64,000 nucleotides of DNA from Undaria pinnatifida (lineage: Eukaryota > Sar > Phaeophyceae > Laminariales > Alariaceae), in assembly GCA_012845835.1 (NCBI GenBank), contig JABAKD010000023.1, positions 7,825,147 through 7,889,146 of the forward strand, given 5' to 3'. Under the pieces are notes generated by a model. It saw only the letters and a list, made by a program, of their open reading frames with translations, was not told the DNA's origin and made no database searches. Of this stretch, positions 10,421-21,065 are shown piece by piece. A program made the translations under genes and the position numbers. Each line of letters starts with the position of its first letter. The first letter of the stretch is position 1.

Positions 10421-11959
10421 AGATAGAGGCGACTTCCCTGCCGTGTCAAGGCTGATCGGTTCCTAGGAGAAATTTACAAAAATTCTGCGCCCTTGAGGAT
10501 ATGCGGATCCTTCCTCGAACTTCTCGGAAATACGTGGCGAACTTAACGCGACGCCGTTGATTGGCGCCCGTAGACCATTGGGCGAGGGTCACGACCTTTT
10601 CCCATGTCGAAGCTCTGACTGTGTGATGAGAGCTGCAGAGGTGGCACCGAAATGTCTGTGAAGACCACTTGTGATGGAGAAGAATATTACAAATATTGTA
10701 CTGAAAAAAAATCAAACGACAGCTGTGAGTTCGACGAATTTTCGGGTCAATACTCATGGTTAAAAGCTGCGTTTTTGATAGTTGTAATTTAATATTAATA
10801 TGTGGGTGGGTTTTTTATTGGGAGGGGTCCTATTTAAAATATATACCTGGTAAATATAAATCTTTTGTTGTTTTCCATTATAATGGTTAGTGTCGGTAAT
10901 ATTACTTTAGACAAGGTGGAGAATTTTGAGCTAGATCTGACATCATATCTACTTAATAAATATATTACTGTAGTTTTCACTATTCTGCTCTATCGTATGT
11001 ATGGTAGGTGATTTTATTGTTTGGAACGCGGCGCTAGTGTGGGCAAAATGGTCAAAGAGAATGGCGGAAGAACGAAGGAGAAACATCGAGATGTAACGAG
11101 AGAAGGAAACGTAAGGAATGAACGAGGTGGGGCTGATCATCATCTGAACGATACAGCACAATGCCCATGCTATGGGCAGATGCACTCTACTGGTTGTTGT
11201 ACTCACCGTCGGACTGTCCTATTGCAAGGTTCCTCGAAACATTCCTTGTCACATTTCCCAATAGTCATGGTTGGAAGTTAGTTAACACTAAAATATACAA
11301 TACACCGATGGGAAGTAATAAACCGACATTCCCCGCATGGTGTATTTCTCTGCATATATAATAGGATACAGAGTATACCCAGGGTAGTGACTACCGATCA
11401 AGTAGACGCTAGCAGACTGCTGAGTCGATGTTACAAGTAGCAATACCCCAGCAAGGAATCAGATGACATCACTCAGTTGACGTCGAGGCAAAACCCGGCT
11501 GGATCCCGAATGCAGCTCTTAACTCTAGAGGGCTAAGCTTTTTAGCCGCCCGGTCTGTCCTCTACCTGCTGTACCTAACGACGGCGGTGTCTGCACCAAC
11601 TTCATCGCCTTTCTTGCAGCCAAGGGCATCCATACACGAACAAAGCAAACGGTAGCATGACACGGAGGAAGGTAGGGAATTGAAGAAATAGGAGAAACTG
11701 GTTCAAGCAAGAACCAGCATACCTAGGGTGGGAATACCGCAGTATCAGTCGGCACTGCGCCTCCGAGGGGAGTGGAGAAGGCAATCCTAATCAAGCCACA
11801 AGGTAGTCCCATATTTGAAAAACGCAAGTATAAAGAACACAGGCGACATCTCAGCAAAGGCCATTTCGAACCAAACCCGACCTAAATGCAGCAGATTCAA
11901 ACTACGAAGGCAGGCGTTATCTACAAGTCGGCCTACCACCTTGCTACCCTGTTTGCCGT
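10421..11959. other. Intergenic stretch, nothing recognised
   Basis: Both strands were read for long frames and motifs. Only short frames without known domains are present. Confidence 0.5.
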
Positions 11960-12520
11960 TGCCTTCTTGTTTCCTTGAACGGTGGATTCCCTGCTCTCCC
12001 CGCCCTTTCCCCGCACTTTTGTCAACATACATCCGGCCTGCGCGGCACCCCGGCCTCTGTTTTTTCTCCTGACCATGAACCGTTCCGCTGCTTCGAGGAT
12101 CCCTCCCACTCCCTTTTTCCTCCTTATTTGCTGCATGGACCCAGCACAGTATCACCTCCAAACCGCCGCGCGCAGTCTTTCGTGAAGCCTTGAGTGGAAC
12201 CATAGACGACGACGTCGTCTACCATGGGTCTACGTCTTCTTTCTGGGTGCGCGCCTTCCCCCTTGCCCTCGATTTCCCCCGCAAACAAGAGCTGCTGCTT
12301 CAGATTGGCCGTTTCTATGCTCTTGCATTTGGTCTTCTCGTTGGCGGTGGAATACTAGAGGTCAATGTGGTCGGTCAAACACCGGAAGCCAGGGTCTCAC
12401 CGGAGGACTTCGAGGTGCGCTGTTTGGAGCTCGACACAGTGCATCGTGTTGAGGGTCCACGTCACACACCCGTACAGCAGTGTCTCAATCACCGTGGCAT
12501 TCAGTGAACTTCAGGCTGCG
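11960..12520 (-). mobile_element. LINE 3'-end fragment, decayed
   Basis: The reverse strand, split over shifted frames, reads TVIETLLYGCVTWTL and then TKCKSIETANLKQQLLFAG. It matches the C-terminal region after the reverse transcriptase in the LINE at 54,680-57,840 (VVETLLDGCMTW; ESIEAIVHKRRILFA). It differs enough to belong to another subfamily. Only the 3' part is present, as expected from 5' truncation during target-primed reverse transcription. Stops and frame changes show it is dead. Confidence 0.6.
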
Positions 12521-12809
12521 CGGGGTAGTTCTCATGTCTTGTGCCCAATAGCTCTCGCCGTAACCAGGCCGTTTGCCCAGGACGGATATTCAATAGCATG
12601 GATGTCACCGGCACCCGTAACACAGAGGTACCTGGAGCGAGTGATGGGCAACACAACACTCGCAGAATCCCGGTAAACCAAATGTGTCCCCCTTTGGTTC
12701 AGAAATCGGCAAAGCATTCCCGGTTAGGCGAATAATTCTACGCTGGAAGCGACATCGGTGGCATGTGTGGTGTGACATGTGCCACAATTTTACGCATACA
12801 CATAATATA

Positions 12810-13470
12810 TGAAAACAAAATATAGATACTCCAGCTGTGAGATCGAATATTTTGTCGAAACTCATCTTTGCTAGCTGTGTGTGATACTCCGATCGCGCGT
12901 ATTACGGGTTGTGTGTCCTCATTAAGGATATAGGTCGGCGACTCCCCTTGCAACTACAGTGTAGCTATCAGGGTCAACAGGGTGATGTTAGGCAGTCTGT
13001 GCGCGGAAACTATACAAGGGGACAAAATCTGACAGCTGTGGAAGGAATGCATCAGTTTATCAAGTGAATCCTGTAAGTCGAATATCCGGTGAGGGGAGGG
13101 CGGAGTTTTTAAGGACGTGGGGGCCTGATTTTGATCAAAAGGGGGGCGGGAGGGGGGGAGGGGGGGAGGGGACGGGTGGGGCAGGTCAATTTGTGCGTGG
13201 AAGCTATAAATATTTCTTGTGGGGGAGGGGGGGGAGGGCTTTAGGTCGCATAGATGTAGGGGTTGGCTATACGCGTGGTGCTAGGTCTAGGCGATGGTGC
13301 GGGTGGTGGGGAAGGAGGGAGCGTTGGGGGCGGGGGTGGGTGGGAAATGCACAGCGGCATGGACGGCTGTAAAACGATAGCGAGACGATATCCAGGGCGT
13401 GGAAGTTTTAATTACTCTGGCGGATTTCGATGTTAGGAGGGGCGTTTAAGCAAGAGGAAGCGAGGAAAAA
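12810..13470 (-). repeat. Dispersed repeat family R1 (reverse copy)
   Basis: This is inverted relative to 8,345-9,085. It shows AGCTGTGAGATCGAATATTTTG, CGATCGCGCGTATTACG, GTCGGCGACTCC and TGTGCGCGGAAACTAT (module B), then CTGACAGCTGTGGAAGG, GATTTTGATCAAAAGG, TAGGTCTAGGCGATGGTGCG and GGCGGATTTCGATGTTAGG (module A). Here the modules are joined A-B on the reverse strand, which defines the likely full unit of about 660 bases. Confidence 0.8.
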
Positions 13471-13499
13471 AAATGGAGGGGAGGGGGAAAGGGTTTTCA

Positions 13500-14080
13500 A
13501 GAGGTTTAGGTCACTTACAATATTAAAATACACTCCAGCTAGATCAAGGATTTAGTTGACACTGATCTTCGCAACATTGTGTGTGATCCTCCGATCGCGC
13601 GTGTTAATCATATATGTGGGGGCTTGCTATACGCGCGGGGCTGGGTCCAGGCGATCGTGCGGGGTGTGGGGAAGGAGGGGGCGTTGGAGGGGGTGAGGGG
13701 GGATGGATGAAAGCTACGTCATGGATGGCTTGAAAGATGATGACATGATATCAATTGCTTAGAAGTGCTTATTACTCTGGCCGATTTGGATTGTAAGTGG
13801 GGCGTTTGAACGAACTGGGCGGGGAACAAAAGGGAGGGGGGGGGGGGGGCGAAGGCGGAGATGAGTTGGAGCTACGACATGGATGGCTAGATGGGTAATG
13901 AGATGATATCAGCTGGCTGGTAGTGTTTACTACTCTGGTAGATGTTGATTTCAGGTGGGGCGTTTGAACAAGAGGGATCGGGGGGGGGGGGGGGGGGGAG
14001 CATTTCAATATGTGCGCGGGAACTATAAACCCTTAAAGGGGACGAATCTGACGGTTTCAGCAAGAAGACACCCCTTTAAA
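13500..14080 (-). repeat. Further partial R1 copies in tandem
   Basis: Two or three shorter, diverged pieces of R1 follow the copy at 12,810-13,470 in the same orientation. Repeated landmarks are CCGATCGCGCGTGTTA, CCAGGCGATCGTGCGG, TTACTCTGGCCGATTTGGAT and, twice, GGGGCGTTTGAACAAG-like words followed by long G-runs. Confidence 0.65.
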
Positions 14081-16868
14081 TCACCCGCCTGGCAATATTT
14101 ATTATTCTAGAAGCCTTGATGTTACATGTAGTATGCAACCCAGTTCTTAGGTGTAGTAAACAACGTGTTAAAAGCTTCATAATTTGTTTTTGTACATGGA
14201 TCGAAAGATTGATTATTCCAATCGATATGTACAATCATGTAGATACCATTATTGTCTGACGTTGCTAATTATAAGAAAGAGATACATATTGCCAACTACA
14301 ACAGGCGAGGTGATGTGGTCATGCAATGTCACCGCCATTGAGAACGAAAGGGAGAAATGCGAATCGTTATTGTTTTGAAAGGAACGCTTAGTGTGCACGC
14401 GCTCAATTACATTACGTCGTTAGTCATACTTCGCTTGGCATAGGTTGTGAGGCGATCATGCAGACGCTATGTACGGAATACCCTACGTACCAAGTTGGTA
14501 ATGCGGTGTACCGCAATCTTAACATATCTGTCTGTATCTTCTTTTCACATTATTATTTTCTCACATATACGATTTTACGCCTATGATTTTTGCTGTGCCG
14601 ATGTGGGGCTATGAGGTCGCCAACTCTAAGACAGATATATATATATATATATGTATATAATTTGAAGTCACCCCTCGGACGGAGGGTGACGAAAGGCTGA
14701 ACATGTCGCGACCCCGGGTGCTTGCTCGCGTTCTTACGGTAGATAGCGTTGCGTTCTATACGGCTCATACTCTGAGTGCTTGCAGCATTCAAAACGTTTG
14801 TACTGCATGTATTCATGTTACCCTGTGTTTCGAACTGCTAGTACGCACAGTGCTCATAGTAATTCGGCCTTTACAACAAAAGTTATCCCAGTATTTTGGC
14901 CACAGTACCCGCAATATCCCCAGTACTCGATGTACTAAACCTATTCCAAGTACCCGAGGCATTCTCCGAGTATGAAGTATATTGGAAGCGTTTGTGCACC
15001 GTTTCCACGTGCTCTACAAGTACGAGCTTTGTGTTTGCTTCCCACACTTCTCTCGCTTAGTTTAGCTTTGGTATAATGGAATTGATTAAGGTACACGTTA
15101 TACTGCCAGTTTCAACGATCTAGTCTGTTAGAATAACATCCATCGTTCCCACGTGTGCTTTGCCCTTTCCTACTCGCGCTACGCATCCCAATTACAGGAG
15201 TGTGTAGACATCTCTACGCTGAGCTGTGTATACTAGTCTACGATCGGTAATCAATATTCTCGCCACTTCCACTTGAGAGTTACCGGATTGTGCTAATCTT
15301 TAAATACAACGATCAGCGATTTTGCGTTCACTGTCACTGTCGATTTCCCAGCGTTTTCTAGTGCCTTTCATTCGGATCTGTAGTCCATCAAGTGTTTTGG
15401 ACATCCCCACGAAATCACCTGCACAAGTCAATCCCGACACCAAATCTCCCCCCAACGGGACTCCCTGCTTTGATGATGTAACTGATACTCCATCACGCCA
15501 TCAATTGCACCTCCCGAACAGATCGCGAGATATTGTACATTCTCGCTCCTCGCCTTTTACCAAACTAAAAAGGATGTCGGTATTTCCCTGAACAGCATCT
15601 CTGCTCTTCTCGCGCATTCCGTAATATTGGTCATTCTACACATATATTTGATCGGGATGAGTGACGGCAACGTAACCGGTAACACTTAGTACGCGCCGCA
15701 CACAAACTCAGGCATCAGATGGGGTTACACCATCAGTCGAGGTGACTAACTCAACCTGACCATTTCTGATACGTACATGGGGGGGTGATAACAGGGGGAT
15801 GGTTGAATCGCGTAGGCATACATGTCGTGTTTGCAAATCAATTGATCATGGACAGCCAACGACGGGGACGGGAAAAAATGGTTGCTACGCGGTTAGCAGT
15901 ATCCACTTTAACGCATCATGATTTGACCTGATTTCTTTTTTGCTGCCGTTGTCTTTATACACGAACGGCGGAATACAGGCGTCGGCGATGATACCGGTAG
16001 GTGCCTCTTGCTTGAAAGCCCGTACTTTTTTCAACCACAACTTGCTTGTGGACAAGCCTTTACCTTCGTGTGGGCCGCGGCTGATGTTTGATTTTGTGCG
16101 TTCCACGCAGGAACCTAGGTGTTTTTCGGAAGCCGCATCGGCCGCCGCGTGTTGTACACAACGCACATCGTTGACCACCTGGCCTTGTTAATATGTATTC
16201 TCTGAGCAACACCGGGGATGTTTTCCTGTGGTGGTGTGGTTGCAACTAAACGAAGCGCAATAGGATCCGTCAAACACGACAATCCCTGACTACACTATGT
16301 TAATCCCAACTCTTCGTCGATCATATTCGAATACCGGGCATCGCCACCAAAGTTGTAGTCTAAAGCTCCCACGTCACCCAAACGCGGATCTTGACTGAAA
16401 CGAAAGCGCTACACGATGAGCAATATCAAGACCTACTAGGAACTCCACGAGTAGAGTTGAACCGGCACTTTCCGACAGTTCGCCAAATACATATTCCAGT
16501 TCTTCAGTCGAGAAGCTTAGCTAGTTAAACGTCTGGAGGGAACACAGTCCACCCTTATCGCAGCTCGCGTCTGACGTACAACTTCAGTGAGAGTTGCGCA
16601 ACTTTGCTTGACGTCGGTTGATCTGAATGCCGCTATCGAAAAAATGAGAGGGAATGTTCTTGGCTGCTATTGCAATGCGTGGAGTAGGATTGAGCGCTTC
16701 AGACGGAGCAAAACACCTGGGTCTCACTGCGAGCTCAATAACGCTACCCGTTCGTCTTAGAGCATGCTTTCGAGCTCCCAGCGGAATGAACGGCAACAGA
16801 TCTAATAAAATAACCCTTACCGTCGTCCTCCCCTGTCGCTGTTCTTCTGATCCAACAGCACACGGGCA
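14081..16868. other. Intergenic stretch, mostly featureless
   Basis: Apart from a short AT dinucleotide run at about 14,633-14,653, no repeat or gene is recognised. Frames are under 100 codons and show no domains. The last few hundred bases may hold the promoter and leader of the gene starting at 16,869, but no clear TATA box was found. Confidence 0.5.
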
Positions 16869-18650
16869 ATGGCGAGCGCGTGGATTCAAGACACTGGCTG
16901 TATCGCAAGCACAATTGTGGCTATCGCAACTCTAGCGGTCACTGTTGTGGGATATAGAAGGATGGACAAGACCGCTATCGCGTCGGCGCCATCACCGTGC
17001 CGGTCTCCCTCCACCCTTTCAGTCGTAGTCGCCCCGCCCCCCGGACATTCGACTCTCCTCACCCCACATGCTTCCTTCCCCTCCTTATCCAACGCGAGTT
17101 TTCAAAACGTGGGATTAGTCGCGAGTACCGTGCTGGCCGTTGCCTCGCTGGCGATAGCGATAGCGGAATATGCTAACAATGGCGACGATTACACACTCCA
17201 GTCACCCTCTCCTTCTCTCCCCTATTCACCTACCCTCACCCCCACCTTCTCTCTCCCATCTCCTTCCCCTTCAATTTCATTACCAGTTCCCACACCCTCC
17301 GATTCGTCGTCCTCGTCGAGTTACTACCCCCACACCCATAATCCTTCCTCTTCTACTTCTCCGACATTCCTGTCCTCACCTTCTGGCACCACCTGGTCCC
17401 CCACACTTCGTGCACCACATCCAAGCTACACGACCACACCCGTCACCGACCCCTCAACGACCCTACCCCAACCACCCGTCAACGTTCCCAGCAATACCCG
17501 CGCCCCTGGCGAAACACTCGCCCCTGGCGAAACACTCGCCCCTGGATCGACCATCGCCCCCGGCGCAACACTCGCCCCTGGCGAAACACTCGTCCCTGGC
17601 GAAACACTCGCCCCTGGCGAAACACTCGCCCCTGGCGAAACACTCGCCCCTGGACCGACCCTCGCCCCCGGCGCAACCCTCGCCCCCGGGGCAACACTCG
17701 CCCCTGGCACGACCCTCGCCCCCGGCGCAACATTCGCCCCTGGCGAAACACTCGCCCCTGGCGAAACACTCGCCCCTGGATCGACCCTCGCCCCCGGCAC
17801 AACACTCGCCCCTGGCGCAACACTCGCCCCTGGCGAAACACTCGCCCCTGGATCGACCCTCGCCCCCGGCACAACACTCGCCCCTGGCGCAACACTCGCC
17901 CCTGGCACGACCATCGCCCCCGGCACAACACTCGCCCCTGGCCTGACCCTCGCCCCTTACGCGACCCTCGCCCCCGGCGCAACACTCGCCCCTGGCACGA
18001 CCCTCGCCCCCGGCGCAACATTCGCCCCTGGCGAAACACTCGCCCCTGGCGAAACACTCGCCCCTGGATCGACCCTCGCCCCCGGCGCAACATTCGCCCC
18101 TGGCGCAACACTCGCCCCTGGCGAAACACTCGCCCCTTACGCGACCCTCGCCCCCGGCACAACACTCGCCCCTGGCGCAACACTCGCCCCTGACACGACC
18201 ATCGCCCCCGGCACAACACTCGCCCCTGGCCTGACCCTCGCCCCTTACGCGACCCTCGCCCCCGGCGCAACACTCGCCCCTGGCACGACCCTCACCCCCG
18301 GCGCAACACTCGCCCCCGGCGCAACACTCGCCCCCGGCGCAACACGCGCCCCCGGCGCAACACTCGTCCCCGGCGCAACACTCGCCCCCGGCGCAACAAT
18401 CGCACCTACCATTAATGGACGTCCATTAGCGGAAGGCCCCTCGACCGTCCCTTCCCCGGCCCCCACCTCCTCCTCCAGTAGCACATCCCCCGAGTACCGA
18501 GCGAGCAATGATTCTTTTGATGGTGGGTTTGACTGGGTGGCGTTGGCGTTCCTGCTTGCCTCAATATTTTTTTCCATGTTGTCGGTGATGCTCTGGCGCA
18601 TGAAGCGTCAACCTCCACAGAGAGAGGAGAAGGGAGCCCACGAGGTTTAA
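16869..18650 (+). CDS. Putative surface protein with 50 TLAPGx repeats
   Basis: This is an uninterrupted 593-codon frame, the best host gene candidate. Residues 10-29 and 81-101 are hydrophobic and similar ([15 protein letters not shown] against [16 protein letters not shown]), so the N-terminus carries a duplicated membrane-type segment. Residues about 110-209 are rich in Ser, Pro and Thr. Residues 210-513 are 50 hexapeptides of the form T-L-A-P-G-x. Residues about 554-576 form a strong membrane helix followed by the basic stretch RMKRQ and a short tail. From layout alone, the repeats would be an O-glycosylated or rod-like outer domain anchored in the plasma membrane. The start has a purine at -3 and G at +4. 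No domain family is recognised. Upstream exons cannot be excluded. Keeping frame through 900 bases of repeat argues for selection, but an 18-base repeat also preserves frame by itself. Confidence 0.65.
   Translation: MASAWIQDTGCIASTIVAIATLAVTVVGYRRMDKTAIASAPSPCRSPSTLSVVVAPPPGHSTLLTPHASFPSLSNASFQNVGLVASTVLAVASLAIAIAEYANNGDDYTLQSPSPSLPYSPTLTPTFSLPSPSPSISLPVPTPSDSSSSSSYYPHTHNPSSSTSPTFLSSPSGTTWSPTLRAPHPSYTTTPVTDPSTTLPQPPVNVPSNTRAPGETLAPGETLAPGSTIAPGATLAPGETLVPGETLAPGETLAPGETLAPGPTLAPGATLAPGATLAPGTTLAPGATFAPGETLAPGETLAPGSTLAPGTTLAPGATLAPGETLAPGSTLAPGTTLAPGATLAPGTTIAPGTTLAPGLTLAPYATLAPGATLAPGTTLAPGATFAPGETLAPGETLAPGSTLAPGATFAPGATLAPGETLAPYATLAPGTTLAPGATLAPDTTIAPGTTLAPGLTLAPYATLAPGATLAPGTTLTPGATLAPGATLAPGATRAPGATLVPGATLAPGATIAPTINGRPLAEGPSTVPSPAPTSSSSSTSPEYRASNDSFDGGFDWVALAFLLASIFFSMLSVMLWRMKRQPPQREEKGAHEV
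17496..18407 (+). repeat. 18-base coding minisatellite
   Basis: Fifty full units plus a partial one encode T-[LIF]-A-P-[GYD]-x. The last residue is mostly A, E, T or S. A higher-order copy is visible: the order [18 protein letters not shown] occurs twice, 16 units (288 bases) apart, implying duplication of a larger block. The reverse strand and another forward frame are also open here; these are shadows of the 18-base period. Confidence 0.95.
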
Positions 18651-19877
18651 ACAGTTTGTCATATTAAGAGCCTACTGTGTTTCTAACGGTCACCGTGTCG
18701 AGTAAATTGTGTTCGTATTTTAACATAGCGGAGAGGGCGTGTTGGTTTGGGTTCCGATGAAAACGCGTCTCTGGTAATGGAAGAGAGACAATTTTCGCGA
18801 ATATGCCGTGCTACGGAAGGTTTTGCGCGTTGGAGGTCTACGATTTTGCAGCAACAGAGGTCATCGGATAAATAATTACCCAGAATACTTCAAACATATG
18901 TTCGTGCTCTCGGCAGTACTGGCTGAGTACCTAGCCCACGACATTTCGTGCCGGGCTCGTCTTTCAGACGGTCATATAATCAATAGTAACATGAGGAATG
19001 CATAACTTCGAGTGAAAACGCAGAGACTACAGGCGCAACCCCCCCTCCCTACTAGTTGTCGAAGAACTGTCTGTAGATTGGCCGTTTGATCTCTGTCAAT
19101 AATTTAAGTTCGAAGTACCCTATGTGTCCGCCGTTATGGAAGGTCTTTGGTCGCAGCAAACCTTGCGGAAGCATGGGTACGGGCGTCGACATGGTCTAGA
19201 AATGATACAATGCGATTCAACATTTTGTCTACATGGGGTTTATTTTTCTTGGAGTGGTTCGGTGTTAGGGATCGTAGTAGCTGAAACCACGACTGTTCGT
19301 TCAACCAAGTCTGATATGACAATGTCATAGCTGTCGGGAAGAGTTCATCCACCAGGATACCTTGTAAGCCATTCCAACTGGCGTGCGTTGGTGGAAGACG
19401 TAGAGGTGCCCGACCCAGGCAGATTAATTTGCCTCCGTCCTACGTGGGCGGGTCGGCGTCGTAAAATATGATATGTACGGGCGGATATGAAGGGTTGCTG
19501 TAGACTCCGCGAAACGTTACGTTTGGATAGGCAAAGCAGAATGTTACATTGAACGTTATGTTCACACCACCAGTCAGTGGATTTCGTACAACATCAGCCG
19601 ATGCATTTCATGACCTGGTGCTGCTTCATACGAGTATTGGTGTACACAGCAGTACAGCAGCACGTTCGTACCTTGCTATTTACGAGTACTTGCAGTTCAT
19701 AATCATTCGAACACGTAAAGTAGCTGCTCAAGCTCGTTGGTGGGCACAAACAATTCACCTCCGCGTGCCCTCGCCTGTTTACGCTACGCAGTAGGTACAC
19801 GTAACAACATGTACAACAGGTTTGCGGACGGATCATTCACATCGGCGCCACACCGAGTTTCCATGATAGGGCAATGG
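18651..19877. other. Intergenic stretch before the TRIM-like element
   Basis: Nothing beyond short frames was seen. The final four bases (ATGG, 19,874-19,877) are the left target-site duplication of the next element. Confidence 0.5.
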
Positions 19878-20146
19878 TGTTAAGATACGGCCTCGAAAGG
19901 CCTGTAGGTATCCGAATTTGAGATCATTTGGATGGGTTTCGTATGATAAGGTTGGCGGTTTATATTCGGGGAAGTGAGGAATTAGATCGGAGGCACGCGC
20001 CTCCGATCTCAGAAGCTATCCCGGGCTCTGGTGGAAACGAATAAAGCTACATCTCTACGAAGGAACGAAAGTGAGTACTCTCCGAAGACCTGCTCAATTG
20101 GCAGACCTGCAGGGGGCACTCTGTGTCCCCACCCATTAATTTAACA
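19878..20146 (+). repeat. Left LTR of the TRIM-like element
   Basis: This 269-base repeat is identical to 20,797-21,065. It contains a perfect hairpin with 11-base arms (AGATCGGAGGC / GCCTCCGATCT) around a 4-base loop, at about 19,985-20,010. It also holds a small GGCC...GGCC hairpin near the start and an AATAAA word near 20,040 that could act in polyadenylation. Confidence 0.9.
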
Positions 20147-20796
20147 AGTGGCGTCGACGGCCACCACCGCTTCTCGATAGTTCTTCATGTTTTTGAGGTA
20201 TGAGTTTTGCGTCTTTGTCTTTGGGTCGTTCGTAGTGTCCTGAGGGTCTTCATCGAGTTTTGGGGCGGTTCTTTCCATTTTTTTTCTGTCCTGCCGAACC
20301 CCCTGCTCAGTGCCGGGTCAGCGTTCGGGTAAAACGCCGCTATCTGAGGCGCAGGGCTGTCGCCTTTTTGTCATTGTTCAATTTCGCCCTGCCGACGCCC
20401 TCCTCAGCCCAGAGCCAGGGGGCGACCAGTGTACGGGTCTGTGTGTCTTCTTTTATGTTTTGTGTGTTGTATTTGTTCTGCTTTGTTTTTTTTTTAGTCT
20501 AAACACTTCCTCCCCTAGCGGGGCTGTAGGTGTTGACACCTTCCATCCCGGGTATTCGTCGCTTCCCCGTCTAACCCCCCCGCCTTGCCGATGGCCCGCG
20601 GGAGGTTTTTCGCATGACTTCTCCCTTGTGTTAGCGCCTGTGTCCCCCTCTATATCCTGGCTCCATAGCCAGACGGTTAGAGGTGTGGGAGTGGGGTTTG
20701 AGGAGCCGCATCTTCGACTCATGGTCTAGTTCGTAGAACCGGAGTTTCCCCGAATCTCCCATATTTCTGCATATGCGACTCATCAGGGTGGGCTAG

Positions 20797-21065
20797 TGTT
20801 AAGATACGGCCTCGAAAGGCCTGTAGGTATCCGAATTTGAGATCATTTGGATGGGTTTCGTATGATAAGGTTGGCGGTTTATATTCGGGGAAGTGAGGAA
20901 TTAGATCGGAGGCACGCGCCTCCGATCTCAGAAGCTATCCCGGGCTCTGGTGGAAACGAATAAAGCTACATCTCTACGAAGGAACGAAAGTGAGTACTCT
21001 CCGAAGACCTGCTCAATTGGCAGACCTGCAGGGGGCACTCTGTGTCCCCACCCATTAATTTAACA
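20797..21065 (+). repeat. Right LTR of the TRIM-like element
   Basis: Identical to the left LTR over all 269 bases as compared by eye, with the same hairpin and AATAAA word. It is followed at once by ATGG, the right target-site duplication. Confidence 0.9.

Larger units (their letters stand above)
19878..21065 (+). mobile_element. Whole TRIM-like non-autonomous LTR element
   Basis: Two 269-base LTRs, identical as read base by base, flank 650 bases of internal sequence. Each LTR starts TGTTAA and ends TTAACA. The element is bracketed by the 4-base direct repeat ATGG (19,874-19,877 and 21,066-21,069). Two bases after the left LTR is TGGCGTCGACGGCC, a possible tRNA primer-binding site. A weak purine tract (CAGGGTGGG) precedes the right LTR. 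No reverse transcriptase, integrase or gag words occur inside, so it would depend on another element's enzymes. The size and lack of coding match terminal-repeat retrotransposons in miniature. It looks whole, and identical LTRs imply a recent insertion. Confidence 0.88.

Noticed and set aside
8345-13470. One large DNA transposon with terminal inverted repeats
   Set aside because: The inverted arms are members of R1, which occurs elsewhere alone and in tandem; no transposase or target duplication was seen.
17479-18273. Reverse and alternative forward frames across the hexapeptide repeat
   Set aside because: An 18-base period without stops keeps several frames open; only the forward 593-codon frame has membrane segments and unique ends.
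20310-20729. Coding frame inside the TRIM-like element
   Set aside because: It has no gag, protease or other known words, and it overlaps low-complexity T-rich sequence; such elements are normally non-coding.
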